Source: Bacteroidia bacterium (GTDB taxonomy: Bacteria; Bacteroidota; Bacteroidia; B-17B0; Aurantibacillaceae). Taken from it: a DNA stretch of 6,509 bases. The DNA lies in assembly GCA_014379485.1 (NCBI GenBank), contig JACMLS010000979.1, positions 1 through 6,509 on the forward strand. Direction: 5' to 3'. Positions 5,215-6,509 of this stretch are shown in pieces. Position 1 is the stretch's first letter, and every line of letters begins with the position of its first letter. The notes under the pieces are model-generated. The model saw only the letters and a list, made by a program, of their open reading frames with translations, made no database searches and was not told where the DNA came from. The position numbers and the translations under genes were made by a program.

Positions 5215-6486
5215 ATGAAAGTTTTTAAATTCGGAGGAGCATCGGTAAAAGATGCGGGTGCAGTAAAGAATGTTGCTGCCATTTTAAATAAATTTCCAAC
5301 AGAACAACTGATCGTAGTTATTTCTGCAATGGGCAAAACAACCAATGCACTTGAAAAACTGACCGATGCATTTTTCTACAAAAAGGGAGATGCCGAAACT
5401 ATTCTTGCAGAAATAAAAGAATATCATTTTAAGATAATGGATGGGTTGTTTGAGAACAGAAACCATGCTGCCTATACAGAAATTGAAAATGCATTTGTGG
5501 AATTGCATTGGGCCATTGAAGACGAACCAGCGCATACGTACAACCATGAATACGACCAGATAGTAAGTATTGGCGAGATCGTTTCAACAAAAATAATTTC
5601 TGCTTACTTAAATTCTGCCGGAGTAAAAAACACCTGGATGGATGCCCGCGGATTAATTCAAACCGACAACACTTACCGCGATGCAAAAGTTGATTTTGAA
5701 CTGACAGAAAATTGCGTTAAAAACGAATTACTTTCAAAGTTTAAAGAAAGTGAAAACGGAATTATTATTACACAGGGATTCATTGGCGGCACTTCAGAAA
5801 ATTTTACTACTACGTTGGGGCGTGAAGGCTCTGATTATACAGCTGCAATTCTTGCCTATTGCAGTAATGCAGAAAGTGTAACCATCTGGAAAGATGTTCC
5901 GGGAGTTTTAAACGCAGACCCTAAGTGGTTTGACAATACGGTGAAACTGAACGAACTTACTTACCAGGACGCAATTGAACTTACGTATTACGGAGCCACA
6001 GTAATTCATCCAAAAACAATTAAGCCTTTACAAAATAAAAACATTCCCCTTTTTGTGAAATCGTTCTTAGATCCTAAAGAGGAAGGGACGGTTATCCATG
6101 AATCTGATCAGCGATTAAATGTGGCGAGTTATATTTTTAAGGTCGATCAAATTTTGATTTCTATTCAGCCAAAAGATTTTAGTTTTATTGCCGAAGATAA
6201 TTTGAGTTTTATTTTTTCTATTCTTTCAAAGCATGGTGTGAAAGTAAACATGATGCAAAATTCGGCCATCAGTTTTAGCATTTGCGTGGATAATGATGAG
6301 TACAAGATCACCTCTATTATTGATGAATTAAAAGATCAATTCAAAGTTTTGTATAACACCAATGTGGAGTTGATGACGGTGAGAAATTATGATGCAGATA
6401 TCGTGAATAAGCTTGCGCAAAACAAGATCATTTTAATGGAGCAGCGAAGCCGAAATACTCACCAGCTCATAATTAAATCGGAATAA
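5215..6486 (+). CDS. lysC: Aspartate kinase, monofunctional
   Basis: This enzyme phosphorylates L-aspartate with ATP to 4-phospho-L-aspartate, the first committed step towards lysine/diaminopimelate, threonine, methionine and isoleucine, in the cytoplasm. The amino-acid-kinase domain carries KFGGASV at 5-11 (K5 and the glycine loop bind ATP phosphates), ISAMGKTTNAL at 36-46, GREGSDYTA at 202-210, WKDVPGVLNADPK at 225-237 and TYYGATVIHPKT at 257-268. The C-terminal part from about 312 is the ACT regulatory region. The length of 423 residues leaves no room for a fused homoserine dehydrogenase, so it is the monofunctional type. The ACT segment (NLSFIFSILSKHGVKVNMMQNSAIS, about 329-353) has the usual layout, but which amino acid inhibits it cannot be decided. 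The symbol lysC is the common choice for such enzymes; thrA-type naming is also used. The ORF is complete, and no clear terminator is visible in the last 23 bases. Confidence 0.95.
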   Translation: MKVFKFGGASVKDAGAVKNVAAILNKFPTEQLIVVISAMGKTTNALEKLTDAFFYKKGDAETILAEIKEYHFKIMDGLFENRNHAAYTEIENAFVELHWAIEDEPAHTYNHEYDQIVSIGEIVSTKIISAYLNSAGVKNTWMDARGLIQTDNTYRDAKVDFELTENCVKNELLSKFKESENGIIITQGFIGGTSENFTTTLGREGSDYTAAILAYCSNAESVTIWKDVPGVLNADPKWFDNTVKLNELTYQDAIELTYYGATVIHPKTIKPLQNKNIPLFVKSFLDPKEEGTVIHESDQRLNVASYIFKVDQILISIQPKDFSFIAEDNLSFIFSILSKHGVKVNMMQNSAISFSICVDNDEYKITSIIDELKDQFKVLYNTNVELMTVRNYDADIVNKLAQNKIILMEQRSRNTHQLIIKSE

Positions 6487-6509
6487 AGACTAAATCGGTC
6501 TAAATTAGC

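Noticed and set aside
5284..5686. Minus-strand open frames inside the aspartate kinase gene
   Set aside because: They are antisense to a fully conserved enzyme, with cysteine-rich and aromatic-rich composition typical of shadow frames and no recognisable domain.
6487..6501. Possible terminator after aspartate kinase (AGAC and GTCT around a 7-base loop)
   Set aside because: The stem is only four base pairs and no T-run follows before the window ends.

Overview
The window looks like chromosomal DNA of a Bacteroidota bacterium. The DNA is AT-rich. Two starts are preceded by perfect TAnnTTTG boxes, the -7 element of this phylum, while Shine-Dalgarno sequences are mostly absent. The intergenic palindromes are of kinds I associate with Bacteroidota genomes, and the aspartate kinase and conserved small proteins fit the same group. 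This placement is inferred from the sequence alone.

Layout, left to right. (1) 2-802, plus: most of an ATP-dependent RNA ligase of the DRB0094/Rnl5 type, with its N-terminus cut off by the window edge. (2) 803-891: a long imperfect inverted repeat whose loop carries a promoter box. (3) 929-1306, plus: a group III truncated haemoglobin. (4) 1355-2257, minus: a TIGR01777-type NAD(P)-binding epimerase-like protein, convergent with the globin. (5) 2258-2425: a divergent intergenic region with two mutually exclusive hairpins, a fragment of the repeat family seen at 803-891, and a TAnnTTTG box just upstream of the next start. (6) 2426-5171, plus: a probable transcription unit of a thioredoxin-like [2Fe-2S] ferredoxin, a conserved small protein of unknown function (1-base TAATG overlap), a cluster of four palindromic repeats (3087-3246), a spermidine/spermine-acetyltransferase-like GNAT enzyme, and a polytopic GT-C-like membrane protein. 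(7) 5215-6486, plus: a complete monofunctional aspartate kinase, the first step of the lysine/threonine/methionine/diaminopimelate pathway.

The genes do not form one obvious pathway. They read as a housekeeping/accessory mosaic: RNA repair, haem-based O2/NO chemistry, redox, acylation, envelope glycosylation, and amino-acid biosynthesis. I see no phage, transposase, CRISPR or defence cassette. The most interesting layer is the small repeats. Two unrelated families sit exactly at gene ends: they supply the stop codon and last residues of two proteins, abut the stop of a third gene, and could create false N-terminal extensions of three proteins. One repeat loop holds a promoter box, and one palindromic unit appears to contain a second palindrome nested inside it.
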